64,000 bases of DNA from Aplectana chamaeleonis (GCA_029168955.1 JAPDOI010001434.1:1-64000); one strand, 5' to 3'. Counted from the stretch's first letter, positions 13,001 to 25,898 are shown. The notes: generated by a model not told the origin, from the sequence alone. Program-made: numbers and translations.

Positions 13001-16000
13001 AGCCCGAAGCACTTTTCACGACGTCCCGATGACGTCATCAGAAGCCCGAAGCACTTTTCACGACGTCCCGATGACGTCATCAGAAGCCCGAAGCAGTTTT
13101 CACGACGTCCCGATGACGTCATCAGAAGCCCGAAGCACTTTTCACGACGTCCCGATGACGTCACCAGAAGCCAGAAGCAGTTTTCACGACGTCCCGTTGA
13201 CGTCATCAGAAGCCAGAGGCACTTTTCGCGACGTCCCGATGACGTCATCAGAAGCCCGAAGCACTTTTCACGACGTCCCGATGACGTCATCAGAAGCCCG
13301 AAGCAGTTTTCACGACGTCCCGATGACGTCATCAGAAGCCCGAAGCACTTTTCACGACGTCCCGATGACGTCATCAGAAGCCTGAAGCACTTTCACGACG
13401 TCCCGATGACGTCATCAGAAGCCCGAAGCACTTTTCACGACGTCCCGATGACGTCATCAGAAGCCCGAAGCACTTTTCACGACGTCCCGATGACGTCATC
13501 AGAAGCCCGAAGCACTTTTCACGACGTCCCGATGACGTCATCAGAAGCCAGATGCACTTTTCACGACGTCCCGATGACGTCATCAGAAGCCCGAAGCACT
13601 TTTCACGACGTCCCGATGACGTCATCAGAAGCCCGAAGCACTTTTCACGACGTCCCGATGACGTCATCAGAAGCCCGAAGCACTTTTCACGACGTCCCGA
13701 TGACGTCATCAGAAGCCCGAAGCACTTTTCACGACGTCCCGATGACGTCATCAGAAGCCCGAAGCACTTTTCACGACGTCCCGATGACGTCATTAGAAGC
13801 CCGAAGCACTTTTCACGACGTCCCGATGACGTCATCAGAAGCCCGAAGCACTTTTCACGACGTCCCGATGACGTCATCAGAAGCCCGAAGCACTTTTCAC
13901 GACGTCCCGATGACGTCATCAGAAGCCCGAAGCAGTTTTCACGACGTCCCGATGACGTCATTAGAGGCCCGAAGCACTTTTCACGACGTCCCGATGACGT
14001 CATCAGAAGCCATATGCACTTTTCACGACGTCCCGATGACGTCATCAGAAGCCCGAAGCACTTTTCACGACGTCCCGATGACGTCATCAGAAGCCCGAAG
14101 CACTTTTCACGACGTCCCGATGACGTCATCAGAAGCCCGAAGCACTTTTCACGACGTCCCGATGACGTCATCAGAAGCCCGAAGCACTTTTCACGATGTC
14201 CCGATGACGTCATCAGAAGCGCGAAGCACTTTTCACGACGTCCCGATGACGTCATCAGAAGCCCGAAGCACCTTTCACGACGTCTCGATGACGTCATCAG
14301 AAGCGCGAAGCACTTTTCACGACGTCCCGATGACGTCATCGGAAGCCCGAAGCACTTCTGACGACGTCCCAATGACGTCATCAGAAGCCCGAAGCACTTT
14401 TCACGACGTCCCGTTGACGTCATTAGAAGCCCGAAGCAGTTTTCACGACGTCCCGATGACGTCATCAGAAGCTCGAAGCAGTTTTCACGACGTCCCGATG
14501 ACGTCATCAGAAGCCCGAAGCACTTTCCACGACGTCCCGATGACGTCACCAGAAGCCCGAAGCACTTTTCACGACGTCCCGATGACGTCATCAGAAGCCC
14601 GAAGCACTTTTCACGACGTCCCGTTGACGTCATTAGAAGCCCGAAGCAGTTTTCACGACGTCCCGATGACGTCATCAGAAGCCCGAATCACATTTCACGA
14701 CGTCCCGATGACGTGGTCAGAAGCCCGAAGCACTTTTCACGATGTCCCGATAACGTCAGCAGAAGCCTGAAGCACTCTTCACGACGTCCCGATGACGTCA
14801 TCAGAAGCCCGAAGCACTTTTCACGACGTCCCGATGACGTCATCAGAAGCCCGAAGCACTTTTCACGACGTCCCGATGACGTCATCAGAAGCCCGAAGCA
14901 CCTTTCACGACGTCCCGATGACGTCATCAGAAGCCCGAAGCACTTTTCACGACGTCCCGTTGACGTCATTAGAAGCCCGAAGCAGTTTTCACGACGTCCC
15001 GATGACGTCATCAGAAGCTCGAAGCAGTTTTCACGACGTCCCGATGACGTCATCAGAAGCCCGAAGCACTTTTCACGATGTCCCGATGACGTCATCAGAA
15101 GCCCGAAGCACTTTTCACGACGTCCCGATGACGTCATCAGAAGCCCGAAGCAGTTTTCACGACGTCCCGATGACGTCATCAGAAGCCCGAAGCACTTTTC
15201 ACGACGTCCCGATGACGTCATCAGAAGCCCGAAGCACTTTTCACGACGTCCCGATGACGTCATCAGAAGCCCGAAGCAGTTTTCACGACGTCCCGATGAC
15301 GTCATCAGAAGCCCGAAGCACTTTTCACGACGTCCCGATGACGTCATCAGAAGCCCGAAGCACTTTTCACGACGTCCCGATGACGTCATCAGAAGCCCGA
15401 AGCACTTTTCACGACGTCCCGATGACGTCATCAGAAGCCCGAAGCACTTTTCACGACGTCCCGATGACGTCATCAGAAGCCCGAAGCACTTTTCGCGACG
15501 TCCAGATGACGTCATCAGAAGCCCGAAGCAGTTTTCACGACGTCCCGATGACGTCATCAGAAGCCCGAAGCACTTTTCACGACGTCCCGATGACGTCATC
15601 AGAAGCCCGAAGCACTTTTCACGACGTCCCGATGACGTCATCAGAAGCCCGAAGCACTTTTCACGACGTCCCGATGACGTCATCAGAAGCCCGAAGCACT
15701 TTTCACGGCGTCCCGATGACGTCATCAGAAGCCCGAAGCACTTTTCACGACGTCCCGATGACGTCATCAGAAGCCCGAAGCACTTTTCACGACGTCCCGA
15801 TGACGTCATCAGAAGCCCGAAGCAGTTTTCACGACGTCCCGATGACGTCATCAGAAGCCCGAAGCACTTTTCACGACGTCCCGATGACGTCATCAGAAGC
15901 CCGAAGCAGTTTTCACGACGTCCCGATGACGTCATCAGAAGCCCGAAGCACTTTTCACGACGTCCCGATGACGTCATCAGAAGCCCGAAGCACTTTTCAC

Positions 16001-19000
16001 GACGTCCCGATGACGTCATCAGAAGCCCGAAGCACTTTTCACGACGTCCCGATGACGTCACCAGAAGCCCGAAGCATTTTTCACGACGTCCCCATGACGT
16101 CATCAGAAGCCCGAAGCACTTTTCACGACGTCCCGATGACGTCATCAGAAGCCCGAAGCACCTTTCACGATGTCCCGATGACGTCATCAGAAGCCCGAAG
16201 CAGTTTTCACGACGTCCCGATGACGTCATCAGAAGCCCGAAGCACTTTTCACGACGTCCCGATGACGTCACCAGAAGCCCGAAGCATTTTTCACGACGTC
16301 CCGATGACGTCATCAGAAGCCCGAAGCACTTTTCACGACGTCCCGATGACGTCATCAGAAGCCCGAAGCACTTTTCACGACGTCCCGATGACGTCATCAG
16401 AAGCCCGAAGCAGTTTTCACGACGTCCCGATGACGTCATCAGAAGCCCGAAGCACTTTTCACGACGTCCCGATGACGTCATCAGAAGCCCGAAGCACTTT
16501 TCACGACGTCCCGATGACGTCATCAGAAGGCCGAAGCAGTTTTCACGACGTCCCGATGACGTCATCAGAAGGCCGAAGCAGTTTTCACGACGTCCCGATG
16601 ACGTCATCAGAAGCCCGAAGCACTTTTCACGACGTCCCGATGACGTCATCAGAAGCCCGAAGCACTTTTCACGACGTCCCGATGACGTCATCAGAAGCCC
16701 GAAGCACTTTTCACGACGTCCCGATGACGTCATCAGAAGCCCGAAGCAGTTTTCACGACGTCCCGATGACGTCATCAGAAGCCCGAAGCATTTTTCACGA
16801 CGTCCCGATGACGTCATCAGAAGCCCGAAGCACTTTTCACGACGTCCCGATAACGTCATCAGAAGCCTGAAGCACTTTTCACGACGTCCCGATGACGTCA
16901 TCAGAAGCCCGAAGCACTTTTCGCGACGTCCCGGTGACGTCATCAGAAGCCCGAAGCAGTTTTCACGACGTCCCGATGACGTCATCAGAAGCCCGAAGCA
17001 CTTTTTCACGACGTCCCGATGACGTCATCAGAAGCCCGAAGCAGTTTTCACGACGTCCCGATGACGCCCCCAGAACCCCGAAGCACTTTTCACGACGTCC
17101 CGATGACGTCTTCAGAAGCCCGAAGCACTTTTCACGACGTCCCGATGACGTCATCAGAAGCGCGAAGCACTTTTCACGACGTCCCGATGACGTCATCAGA
17201 AGCCCGAAGCAGTTTTCACGGCGACCCGATGACGTCATCAGAAGCCCGAAGCACTTTTCACGACGTCCCGATGACGTCATCAGAAGCCCGAAGCACTCTT
17301 CACGACGTCCCGATGACGTCATCAGAAGCCCGAAGCACTTTTCACGATGTCCCGATGACGTCATAAAAATCCCGAAGCAGTTTTCACGACGTCCCGATGA
17401 CGTCATCAGAAGCTCGAAGCAGTTTTCACGACGTCCCGATGACGTCATCAGAAGCCCGAAGCACTTTCCACGACGTCCCGATGACGTCACCAGAAGCCCG
17501 AAGCACTTTTCACGACGTCCCGATGACGTCATCAGAAGCCCGAAGCACTTTTCACGATGTCCCGATGACGTCACCGGAAGCCCGAAGCACTTTTCACGAC
17601 GTCCCGATGACGTCTTTAGAACCCCGAAACACTTCTGACGACGTCCCAATGACGTCATCGGAAGCCCGAAGCACTTTTCACGACGTCCCGTTGACGTCAT
17701 TAGAAGCCCGAAGCAGTTTTCACGACGTCCCGATGACGTCATCAGAAGCCCGAATCACATTTCACGACGTCCCGATGACGTGGTCAGAAGCCCGAAGCAC
17801 TTTTCACGATGTCCCGATAACGTCAGCAGAAGCCTGAAGCACTCTTCACGATGTCCCGATGACGTCACCGGAAGCCCGAAGCACTTTTCACGACGTCCCG
17901 ATGACGTCATCAGAAGCCCGAAGCACCTTTCACGACGTCCCGATGACGTCATCAGAAGCCCGAAGCAGTTTTCACGACGTCCCGATGACGTCATCAGAAG
18001 CCCGAAGCACTTTCCACGACGTCCCGATGACGTCACCAGAAGCCCGAAGCACTTTTCACGACGTCCCGATGACGTCATCAGAAGCCCGAAGCACTTTTCA
18101 CGACGTCCCGATGACGTCATCAGAAGCTCGAAGCAGTTTTCACGACGTCCCGATGACGTCATCAGAAGCCCGAAGCACTTTCCACGACGTCCCGATGACG
18201 TCATCAGAAGCCCGAAGCAGTTTTCACGACGTCCCGATGACGTCATCAGAAGCCCGAAGCACTTTTCACGACGTCCCGATGACGTCATCAGAAGCCAGAT
18301 GCAGTTTTCATGACGTCCCGGTGACGGCATCAGAACCCCCAAGCAGTTTTCACCACGGCCCGATGACGTCATCAGAAGCCCGAAGCAGTTTTCACGACGT
18401 CCCGATGACGTCATCAGAAGCCCGAAGCAGTTTTCACGACGTCCCGATGACGTCATCAGAAGCCCGGAAGCACTTTCATGACGTCCCGATGACGTCATCA
18501 GAAGCCCGAAGCACTTTTCACGCCGTCCCGATGACGCCATCAGAAGCCCGAAGCAGTTTTCACGACGTCCCGATGACGTCATCAGAATCCCGAAGCACTT
18601 TTCACGACGTCCCGATGACGTCATCAGAAGCCCGAAGCACTTTTCACGACGTCCCGATGACGTCATCAGAAGCCCGAAGCAGTTTTCACGACGTCCCGAT
18701 GACGTCATCAGAAGCCCGAAGCAGTTTTCACGACGTCCCGATGACGTCATCAGAAGCCCGAAGCACTTTTCACGACGTCCCGATGACGTCATCAGAAGCC
18801 CGAAGCACTTTTCACGACGTCCCGATGACGTCATCAGAAGCCCGAAGCACTTTTCACGACGTCCCGATGATGTCATCAGAAGCCCGAAGCACTTTTCACG
18901 ACGTCCCGATGACGTCATCAGAAGCCCGAACCGATTTTCACGACGTCCCGATGACGTCATCAGAAGCACGAAGCAATTTTCACGACGTCCCGATGACGTC

Positions 19001-22000
19001 ATCAGAAGCCCGAAGCATTTTTCACGACGTCCCGATGCCGGCAACAGAAGCCCCAAGCACTTTTCACGACGTCCCGATGACGTCATCAGAAGCCCGAAGC
19101 ATTTTTCACGACGTCCCGATGGCGTCATCAGAAGCCCGAAGCATTTTTCACGACGTCCCGATGGCGTCATCGGAAGCCCGAACCACTTTTCACGACGTCC
19201 CGATGACGTCATCAGAAGCCCGAAGCACTTTTCACGACGTCCCGATGACGTCATTAGAAGCCCTATGCATTTTTCACGACGTCCCGATGGCGTCATCAGA
19301 AGCCCGAAGCACTTTTCACCACGTCCCGATGACGTCATCAGAAGCCCGAAGCACTTTTCACGACGTCCCGATGACGTCATCAGAAGCCCGAAGCACTTTT
19401 CACGACGTCCCGATGACGTCATCAGAAGCCCGAAGCACTTTTCACGACGTCCCGATGACGTCATCAGAAGCCCGAAGCACTTTTCACGACGTCCCGATGA
19501 CGTCATCAGAAGCCCGAAGCAGTTTTCACGACGTCCCGATGACGTCATCAGAAGCCCGAAGCAGTTTTCACGACGTCCCGATGACGTCACCAGAAGCCCG
19601 AAGCACTTTTCACGACGTCCCGATGACGTCATCAGAAGCCCGAAGCACTTTTCACGACGTCCCGATGACGTCATCAGAAGCCCGAAGCAGTTTTCACGAC
19701 GTCCCGATGACGTCATCAGAAGCCCGAAGCACTTTTCACGACGTCCCGATGACGTCATCAGAAGCCCGAAGCACTTTTCACGACGTCCCGATGACGTCAT
19801 CAGAAGCCCGAAGCACTTTTCACGACGTCCCGATGACGTCATCAGAAGCCCGAAGCACTTTCACGACGTCCCGATGACGTCATCAGAAGCCCGAAGCACT
19901 TTTCACGACGTCCCGATGACGTCATCAGAAGCCCGAAGCAGTTTTCACGACGTCCCGATGACGTCATCAGAAGCCCGAAGCACTTTTCACGACGTCCCGA
20001 TGACGTCATCAGAAGCCCGAAGCACTTTTCACGACGTCTCGATGACGTCATCAGAAGCCCGAAGCAGTTTTCACGACGTCCCGATGACGTCATCAGAAGC
20101 CCGAAGCACTTTTCACGACGTCCCGATGACGTCACCGGAAGCCCGAAGCACTTTTCACGACGTCCCGATGACGTCATCAGAAGCCCGAAGCACTTTTCAC
20201 GACGTCCCGATGACGTCATCAGAAGCCCGAAGCACTTTTCACGACGTCCCGTTGACGTCATTAGAAGCCCGAAGCAGTTTTCACGACGTCCCGATGACGT
20301 CATCAGAAGCTCGAAGCAGTTTTCACGACGTCCCGATGACGTCATCAGAAGCCCGAAGCACTTTTCACGACGTCTCGATGACGTGGTCAGAAGCCCGAAG
20401 CACTTTTCACGATGTCCCGATAACGTCAGCAAAAGCCTGAAGCACTCTTCACGACGTCCCGATGACGTCATCAGAAGCCCGAAGCACTTTTCACGACGTC
20501 CCGATGACGTCATCAGAAGCCCGAAGCACTTTTCACGACGTCCCGATGACGTCATCAGAAGCCCGAAGCACTTTTCACGACGTCCCGATGACGTCATCAG
20601 AAGCCCGAAGCACTTTTCACGACGTCCCGATGACGTCATCAGAAGCCCGAAGCACTTTTCACGACGTCCCGATGACGTCATCAGAAGCCCGAAGCACTTT
20701 TCACGATGTCCCGATAACGTCAGCAAAAGCCTGAAGCACTCTTCACGACGTCCCGATGACGTCATCAGAAGCCCGAAGCACTTTTCACGATGTCCCGATG
20801 ACGTCATAAAAATCCCGAAGCAGTTTTCACGACGTCCCGATGACGTCATCAGAAGCTCGAAGCAGTTTTCACGACGTCCCGATGACGTCATCAGAAGCCC
20901 GAAGCACTTTTCACGATGTCGGGATGACGTCATCAGAAGCCCGAAGCACTTTTCACGACGTCCCGATGACGTCACCAGAAGCACGAAGCACTTTTCGCGA
21001 CGTCCCGATGACGTCATTAGAAGCCCGAAGCAGTTTTCACGACGTCCCAATGACGTCATCAGAAGCCCGAAGCACTTTTCACGACGTCCCGTTGACGTCA
21101 TTAGAAGCCCGAAGCAGTTTTCACGACGTCCCGATGACGTCATCAGAAGCTCGAAGCAGTTTTCACGACGTCCCGATGACGTCATCAGAAGCCCGAAGCA
21201 CTTTCCACGACGTCCCGATGACGTCACCAGAAGCCCGAAGCACTTTTCACGACGTCTCGATGACGTCATCAGAAGCCCGAAGCACTTTTCACGATGTCCC
21301 GATGACGTCACCGGAAGCCCGAAGCAGTTTTCACGACGTCCCGATGACGTCATCAGAAGCCCGAAGCACTTTCCACGACGTCCCGATGACGTCACCAGAA
21401 GCCCGAAGCACTTTTCACGACGTCCCGTTGACGTCATTAGAAGCCCGAAGCAGTTTTCACGACGTCCCGATGACGTCATCAGAAGCCCGAAGCACTTTTC
21501 ACGATGTCCCGATGACGTCATCAGAAGCCCGGAGCACTTTTCACGACGTCCCGTTGACGTCATCAGAAGCCCGAAGCAGTTTTCACGACGTCCCGATGAC
21601 GGCATCAGAAGCCCGAAGCACTTTTCACGGCGGCCCGATGACGTCGTCAGAAGCCCGAAGCACTTTTCACGACGACCCGATGACGTCATCAGAAGCCAGA
21701 AGCAGTTTTCACGACGTCCCGGTGACGTCATCAGAAGCCCGAAGCAGTTTTCACGACGTCCCGATGACGTCATCAGAAGCCGGAAGCAGGTTTCACGACG
21801 TCCGATGACGTCATCAGAAGCACGAAGCACTTTTCACGACAACCCGATGAGGTCATCAGAAGCCCGAAGCACTTATCACGACGTCCCGATGACGTCATCA
21901 GAAGCCCGAAGCAGTTCACAGTCGTCCCGTTGACGTCATCAGAAGCTCGAAGCAGTTTTCACGTCGTCCCGTTGACGTCATCAGAAGCTCGAAGCAGTTT

Positions 22001-22110
22001 TCACGACGACCCGATGACGTCATCAGAAGCCCGAAGCAGTTTTCACGACGACCCGATGACGTCATCAGAAGCTCGAAGTAGTTTTCACGACGTCCCGACG
22101 ACGTCATCAG

Positions 22111-22372
22111 ACCTAGAAATCGATTACTGACCAGCCTACCAACTTACCTGCCTGCCAAACTGATCGCCTGCTATCATTGGCAGTGGCTACTCCTGAGTTC
22201 CCTTAGTAGTGAATGGAAAGCGTGACGGCCTACGGCGCACACCATGAATTTTTCTTAAGCTTTAGGGCTCACAACGGCGTTATTTGTGAACCGATTTGGC
22301 CCAAATTTTGACTGGTTTTATAAACTACTTCATAAAATTCTAAATGATCACAAGGCCTAGGCAGAACCAAAC
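22111..22372 (+). repeat. Array-flanking module, copy 1
   Basis: Non-repetitive sequence directly after the last satellite monomer. It matches the reverse complement of 32,820-33,116, which directly follows the short array of the same satellite. Shared landmarks include GGAAAGCGTGACGGCCTACG, GCGCACACCATGAATTTTTC and, at the outer edge, GGCCTAGGCAGAACCAAAC. Similarity stops at the same base in both copies. The 32.8-kb copy has about 60 bp more in the middle. The module and the satellite therefore belong to one dispersed unit, probably a transposable element. No coding sequence is seen. Confidence 0.85.
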
Positions 22373-22942
22373 GACCAACCAAGCGATTACGCTTTGCCAA
22401 ACAGAGCACAGAAGATCAAGAAACCACTCGATACAAAAAAACACAAAAGCTTTTCCAACTACTCTACAGTAATGATAATAAAATTGCGCGGGGTAGGATG
22501 CGATGCGTTGGAAAGCTGAAGAATGATAAGCAATGAAAGACGCTATATAAGCCTCGCTATTGGATAGACGTGTTCAACTGTTTGTGACTGGCAATAGTCA
22601 ACTTGCGATTAGTCTGGGGCCGTATTCATGAAATACTAGGAGCCTTCCGGAAGGGTCCAAAGTCCGCCCGCTGATGGACGAGTTCCCGAAGTTGCAGCTT
22701 CCTGGGTACCCGGCAGGTAGACAGGAAGGCTCCCGGCTACCTGACGGGTAGACAAGGGGGTTTCTAGCCATCTGGCGGGTGGACGGAGAGTTTCACGGCT
22801 GCCTGCTACGTTGATGTTGCGTTTTAGAACGTGATCAATATGTTACTGGCAGGGAGCACGCGCTTTGCCCGTCCACCCGCACAATCGAGGTCGGGCATGC
22901 TGTGCCCACCGGAATGCATTGATAGCGGAGCTGAGACACAGC
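22373..22942. other. Non-coding, with a short degenerate tandem repeat
   Basis: No gene recognised. Around 22,711-22,803 there are about three degenerate copies of a 31-bp unit with the core CGGGTAGACA. A small hairpin (AAGCG-ATTA-CGCTT) lies just outside the end of the flanking module. The rest shows nothing I can name. Confidence 0.5.
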
Positions 22943-23498
22943 AGCCTCGGGACAGGGTCTCTCTACACACGGGGGGAAAGCACGAACGAGATTTCATGTT
23001 GACGCGACGCGCGCGGCGGAATTTTTTATCTGATTACCCCATCACTGGAGCTCGCTTGCCACAATCTCGCGAGATTTCATGAAATTTCATGTGTTTATTG
23101 ATTCTCATATGACTATTTCTTTATGTTTCATAATCCAGAGCCAAACTAGCTGTCGGCGGCAACGTTCCCATCACTACATCTAAGATGGTGGTCGATATTT
23201 CATACCATATTATATTTTCTATAAATATCAAGCGGTACAACGGCACGAGAACATACAAGAGTTATTGAAATGAGTGTCCAGGATAAGATGATGAGAGGAA
23301 CAACTCAGGAACCTAAAGAAAAGTCATGTGAGAATGAATAAAAAGATGAAAGCCCGTGAAATCTCGTGAGCTTGTGGTAAGCGCGCTCCAGTGATGGGGT
23401 AATAGGATAAAAAGTTCCGCCGCGCGCGTCGCGTCAGCAATGAATCTCGTCCGTGCTCCTCCCTCCGTGTGTAGAGAGACCCTGTCCCGCAGCCTCTT
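22943..23498. mobile_element. Foldback-type element with about 170-bp inverted arms
   Basis: The left arm (about 22,943-23,107) is repeated as the reverse complement at about 23,322-23,498. Shared blocks include GGGACAGGGTCTCTCTACAC, GACGCGACGCGCGCGGCGGA and TTACCCCATCACTGGAG. Arms are separated by about 215 bp of unique AT-rich sequence. No transposase is present, so this looks like a non-autonomous inverted-repeat element. I could not find a target-site duplication. Short ORFs over the arms mirror each other and are not genes. Confidence 0.75.
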
Positions 23499-23800
23499 AC
23501 CCGGCAGTCCCCTCGCCTTCTCTGCGGGTGGCTACCCATGCCTGTCTCTGCTCTGACAGGTGAGGAAGAGGAGGAAGCCACTATTGAAATCTGTGGACAG
23601 GGGAATTATTGTTTTACTGCTTCGCTGCTGGAGGAGCGATTCTCGATGGTGGCTGATCATCGCTCCAACGCTGCCATTATGGCAGCGATGGAGCGATTGC
23701 CAGCGAATGACACGTTTCTTTCTGTGCACATTGCTCCATTAACATGACGATATTAGTGCTTACGAGTCGGAACGTGTTATTGATAACTATTTATTGTTAT

Positions 23801-24365
23801 TGATTGGTCCCAATAGAGCCAGAACGGGAAGTCGGTCACGAGGGGTCGAAAAAACCGCCCGGTAACCGAGGCGCCGCTCGGAGGCAGCTGTCTCCAAACG
23901 GGTGGCTTTGGTTTCAAAAAGACCTATACTGAGCCTAGTTTCAATAGCAGACCTTTTGCAGCCGATCCAAGGACGATGAGTGTGTCTGCCGGGGCATCAA
24001 GGTTGAGAAGAAACGCAGTTTTAACTTAGTGCTTCTGAAAAAGGTGACTAGGCGAGTTTCCCTGCTTGGGCTGGTGCAGTGCTTATTTGGAAGGGGATCA
24101 CAAAAAAAAGTTACTGCCCGAGTCCCAGGTCGATTGGCCCCATTTGAGCCGAGAACGGGACGTCGGCTACCAGGGGTGGAAAAAACCGCCCAGTAACCGA
24201 GGCACCGCTCGGCGGCAAATGTCTCCCGACGGAAGGCTTCGGTTTTAAAGTGACCTATGCTGAGCCCAGTTTCAATCGCGGACCTTTTGCAGCCGAACCA
24301 AGGACGATGAGTGTGTCTGCCGGGGCGTCAAAGTTGCGAAAAAACGCAGTTTTGACTTAGTTCGT
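23801..24365 (+). repeat. Direct repeat of a 230-bp unit, offset 330 bp
   Basis: 23,801-24,033 and 24,131-24,365 are diverged direct copies. Well-conserved blocks are ACCTTTTGCAGCCGA, AAGGACGATGAGTGTGTCTG and AAAACGCAGTTTT. A short hairpin, CCGAG/CTCGG, survives in both, which could reflect an RNA or just shared ancestry. I do not recognise the family. Confidence 0.75.
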
Positions 24366-24610
24366 CCGAAGGTAAAAAAACGCGTATTATTTCATTATAT
24401 TATTTCACAACATTATTTCAGAAAGGTATCGTTAAAGGGACCTCATTTCGTGGAAGTTTCCTCATAATTATCTTTTTTTTGCACATAATTGAAATCCAGT
24501 ACAATTTACTCTCTTTGCATGGTATGCAGTGTATACACTCGCTGCCATTTTGAGTTGTGGGGGGGGGGACGCAGATATTTCTAACATGGAGGGGAGGCCT
24601 CACCTCAGAA

Positions 24611-24801
24611 GGGCCGGTAACCAGGGGTGCGTTCCAAGTACGTTCCCACGACGCTGTGGGAGGGAAAGAAACCTCACCATAGACAAATTTGCTTTCCATG
24701 GATGCGAATGATAACTGAAAATTGCTCCCACATGGCTTACGATTCCATGGACGCGTTTTGCCATGGAAATGTTCTTGGAACGCACCCCTGGTTACCGGCC
24801 C
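24611..24801. mobile_element. MITE, 191 bp, with 28-bp perfect terminal inverted repeats
   Basis: Starts GGGCCGGTAACCAGGGGTGC and ends with the exact reverse complement of its first 28 bases. Inside is a second pair of imperfect inverted motifs around CCATGG. No coding capacity. No convincing target-site duplication is visible, so superfamily is not assigned. Confidence 0.85.
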
Positions 24802-24818
24802 ACATGTGGCCGGGGCGG

Positions 24819-24928
24819 CCACATGTGGGCTATGACAATGCCACACGTGGGCTATTTCGATGCCACATGTGAGTCATTTCAATGTCACATGTGGGTTATA
24901 TCGATGCCACATTTGGGTTATTCCGATG
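24819..24928 (+). repeat. Five tandem copies of a 22-bp unit with CACATGTG palindrome
   Basis: Unit consensus CCACATGTGGGTTATTTCGA plus TG, five times without gaps, with two to five differences per copy. Each carries a CACATGTG-like palindrome containing an E-box pattern (CANNTG). Begins 18 bp after the 28-bp-TIR MITE. Confidence 0.85.
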
Positions 24929-25354
24929 GTTCCCACCCCGGTCTCCGTGTGTGGGACCACCCCCCTCCCCTAGCCGTGGGGACCATCCCCTCAGCACCCA
25001 AAAATTATTCTTCGGCTTCTAGACTCTGTTCCATTCCGAGTGAACTCATGTTTTCGGTTATCTCAGCGCGGAGCGGTGGCTTTTTCGTCGGAACCTCCTT
25101 ATCACTGGTTATATTTAACCGAGGCCCACCGCTCCGTTGGTGGTGATAATCGAAATAGACAGGTCACTACGGCTGTACCAGAGTTTACCTTACCCTGTGC
25201 TCCATTTCAAAAGCCAACTGGAGTAGAGCGGTTTTCTTGAAAATGAATGCGAATTAATCGGCATGTATACATGCTACATTTAGTTAAATCGAGCTGATTC
25301 TCTCTTAGGGGCTGAGCAGAGTGCCACCGCGGCGCGGCGCGGTCTGATGATGGA

Positions 25355-25395
25355 GAGCCGTATTGATAGATCGCCGCGATCTATCAATACGGCTC
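25355..25395. repeat. Perfect 20-bp inverted repeat with a 1-bp spacer
   Basis: GAGCCGTATTGATAGATCGC, one C, then its exact reverse complement. Such a near-perfect palindrome would extrude as a cruciform or fold as a hairpin in RNA. No repeat partner was found elsewhere in the window. Surrounding 24,930-25,890 holds no recognisable gene. Confidence 0.9.
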
Positions 25396-25630
25396 AAATT
25401 CTGTTCTCTGGATGGTTCGCAGGGCTTCAAGCGCTGCTGACCACATGGTAGGGGTCGTGCGGGCCTATTTGTGCTGTTATCCCGACCATGTTTGCAAGCG
25501 TGTATGCTGTCCTTAATGTTGATTATTATGGTAGTGCAACGTATTGTTCATATTTAGCTCGGAATGGACTGCTGAAATCGTCCTACCATCATTTCATATT
25601 GTCATGTCAGTTTCGCATCTTTCACAGCGC

Positions 25631-25741
25631 TAACCGCAGGCGCGGCACGCGCGGGACGAGCGTTGGACTATGAAACTTTTTCCCGCGCGGAATACGCGGG
25701 AAGTTACTATGAAATCTCCGGCGGCACCGCCATGGCGGTGC
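25631..25741 (+). repeat. GC-rich dispersed module, copy 1
   Basis: GCGCGGCACGCGCGGGAC then GGACTATGAAAC matches the reverse complement of 26,895-26,957. It contains the 18-bp perfect palindrome GCACCGCCATGGCGGTGC at 25,724-25,741. The two modules flank the two TTAA elements between them in inverted orientation. No coding function seen. Confidence 0.65.
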
Positions 25742-25898
25742 GGATTTAAGTTGGGCTTCAGCCGTGACATGCACTGTATTTCCTAGCTTGAATATATAGC
25801 GTAGGATAATCCCGGAATTATTTGTGTTGGAGTGTTTCATTTATGTTCGAATGAGCTTGAGAAGACGAGTGTGTATTGATTCAGACAACAAGACCGCC

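Larger units (their letters stand above)
1..22110 (+). repeat. 42-bp CRE-palindrome satellite array (about 525 copies)
   Basis: The whole stretch is tandem copies of a 42-bp monomer reading ATGACGTCATCAGAAGCCCG followed by AAGCACTTTTCACGACGTCC and CG. Every standard copy holds the palindrome TGACGTCA, the canonical cAMP-response element bound by CREB/ATF-type bZIP proteins, and a second GACGTC; successive GACGTC sites alternate at 10 and 32 bp. Common variants are CAC/CAG before the T run, CCCG/CCTG, and CGATGTC for CGACGTC. Because 42 is divisible by three and few frames contain stops, long frames appear on both strands (repeating MTSSEARSTFHDVP, RRPDDVIRSPKHFS and, on minus, MTSSGRREKCFGLL). 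One-base indels break all of them, so I do not regard them as genes. The left end runs off the window, so total length is unknown. Confidence 0.97.

Noticed and set aside
1..22110. CRISPR array
   Set aside because: No unique spacers between repeats; the units are contiguous tandem copies in a eukaryotic context.
272..22130. Dozens of long ORFs (up to about 830 codons) over the first 22 kb
   Set aside because: They are 14-residue repeats from a 42-bp satellite, open in several frames on both strands at once and repeatedly broken by one-base indels.
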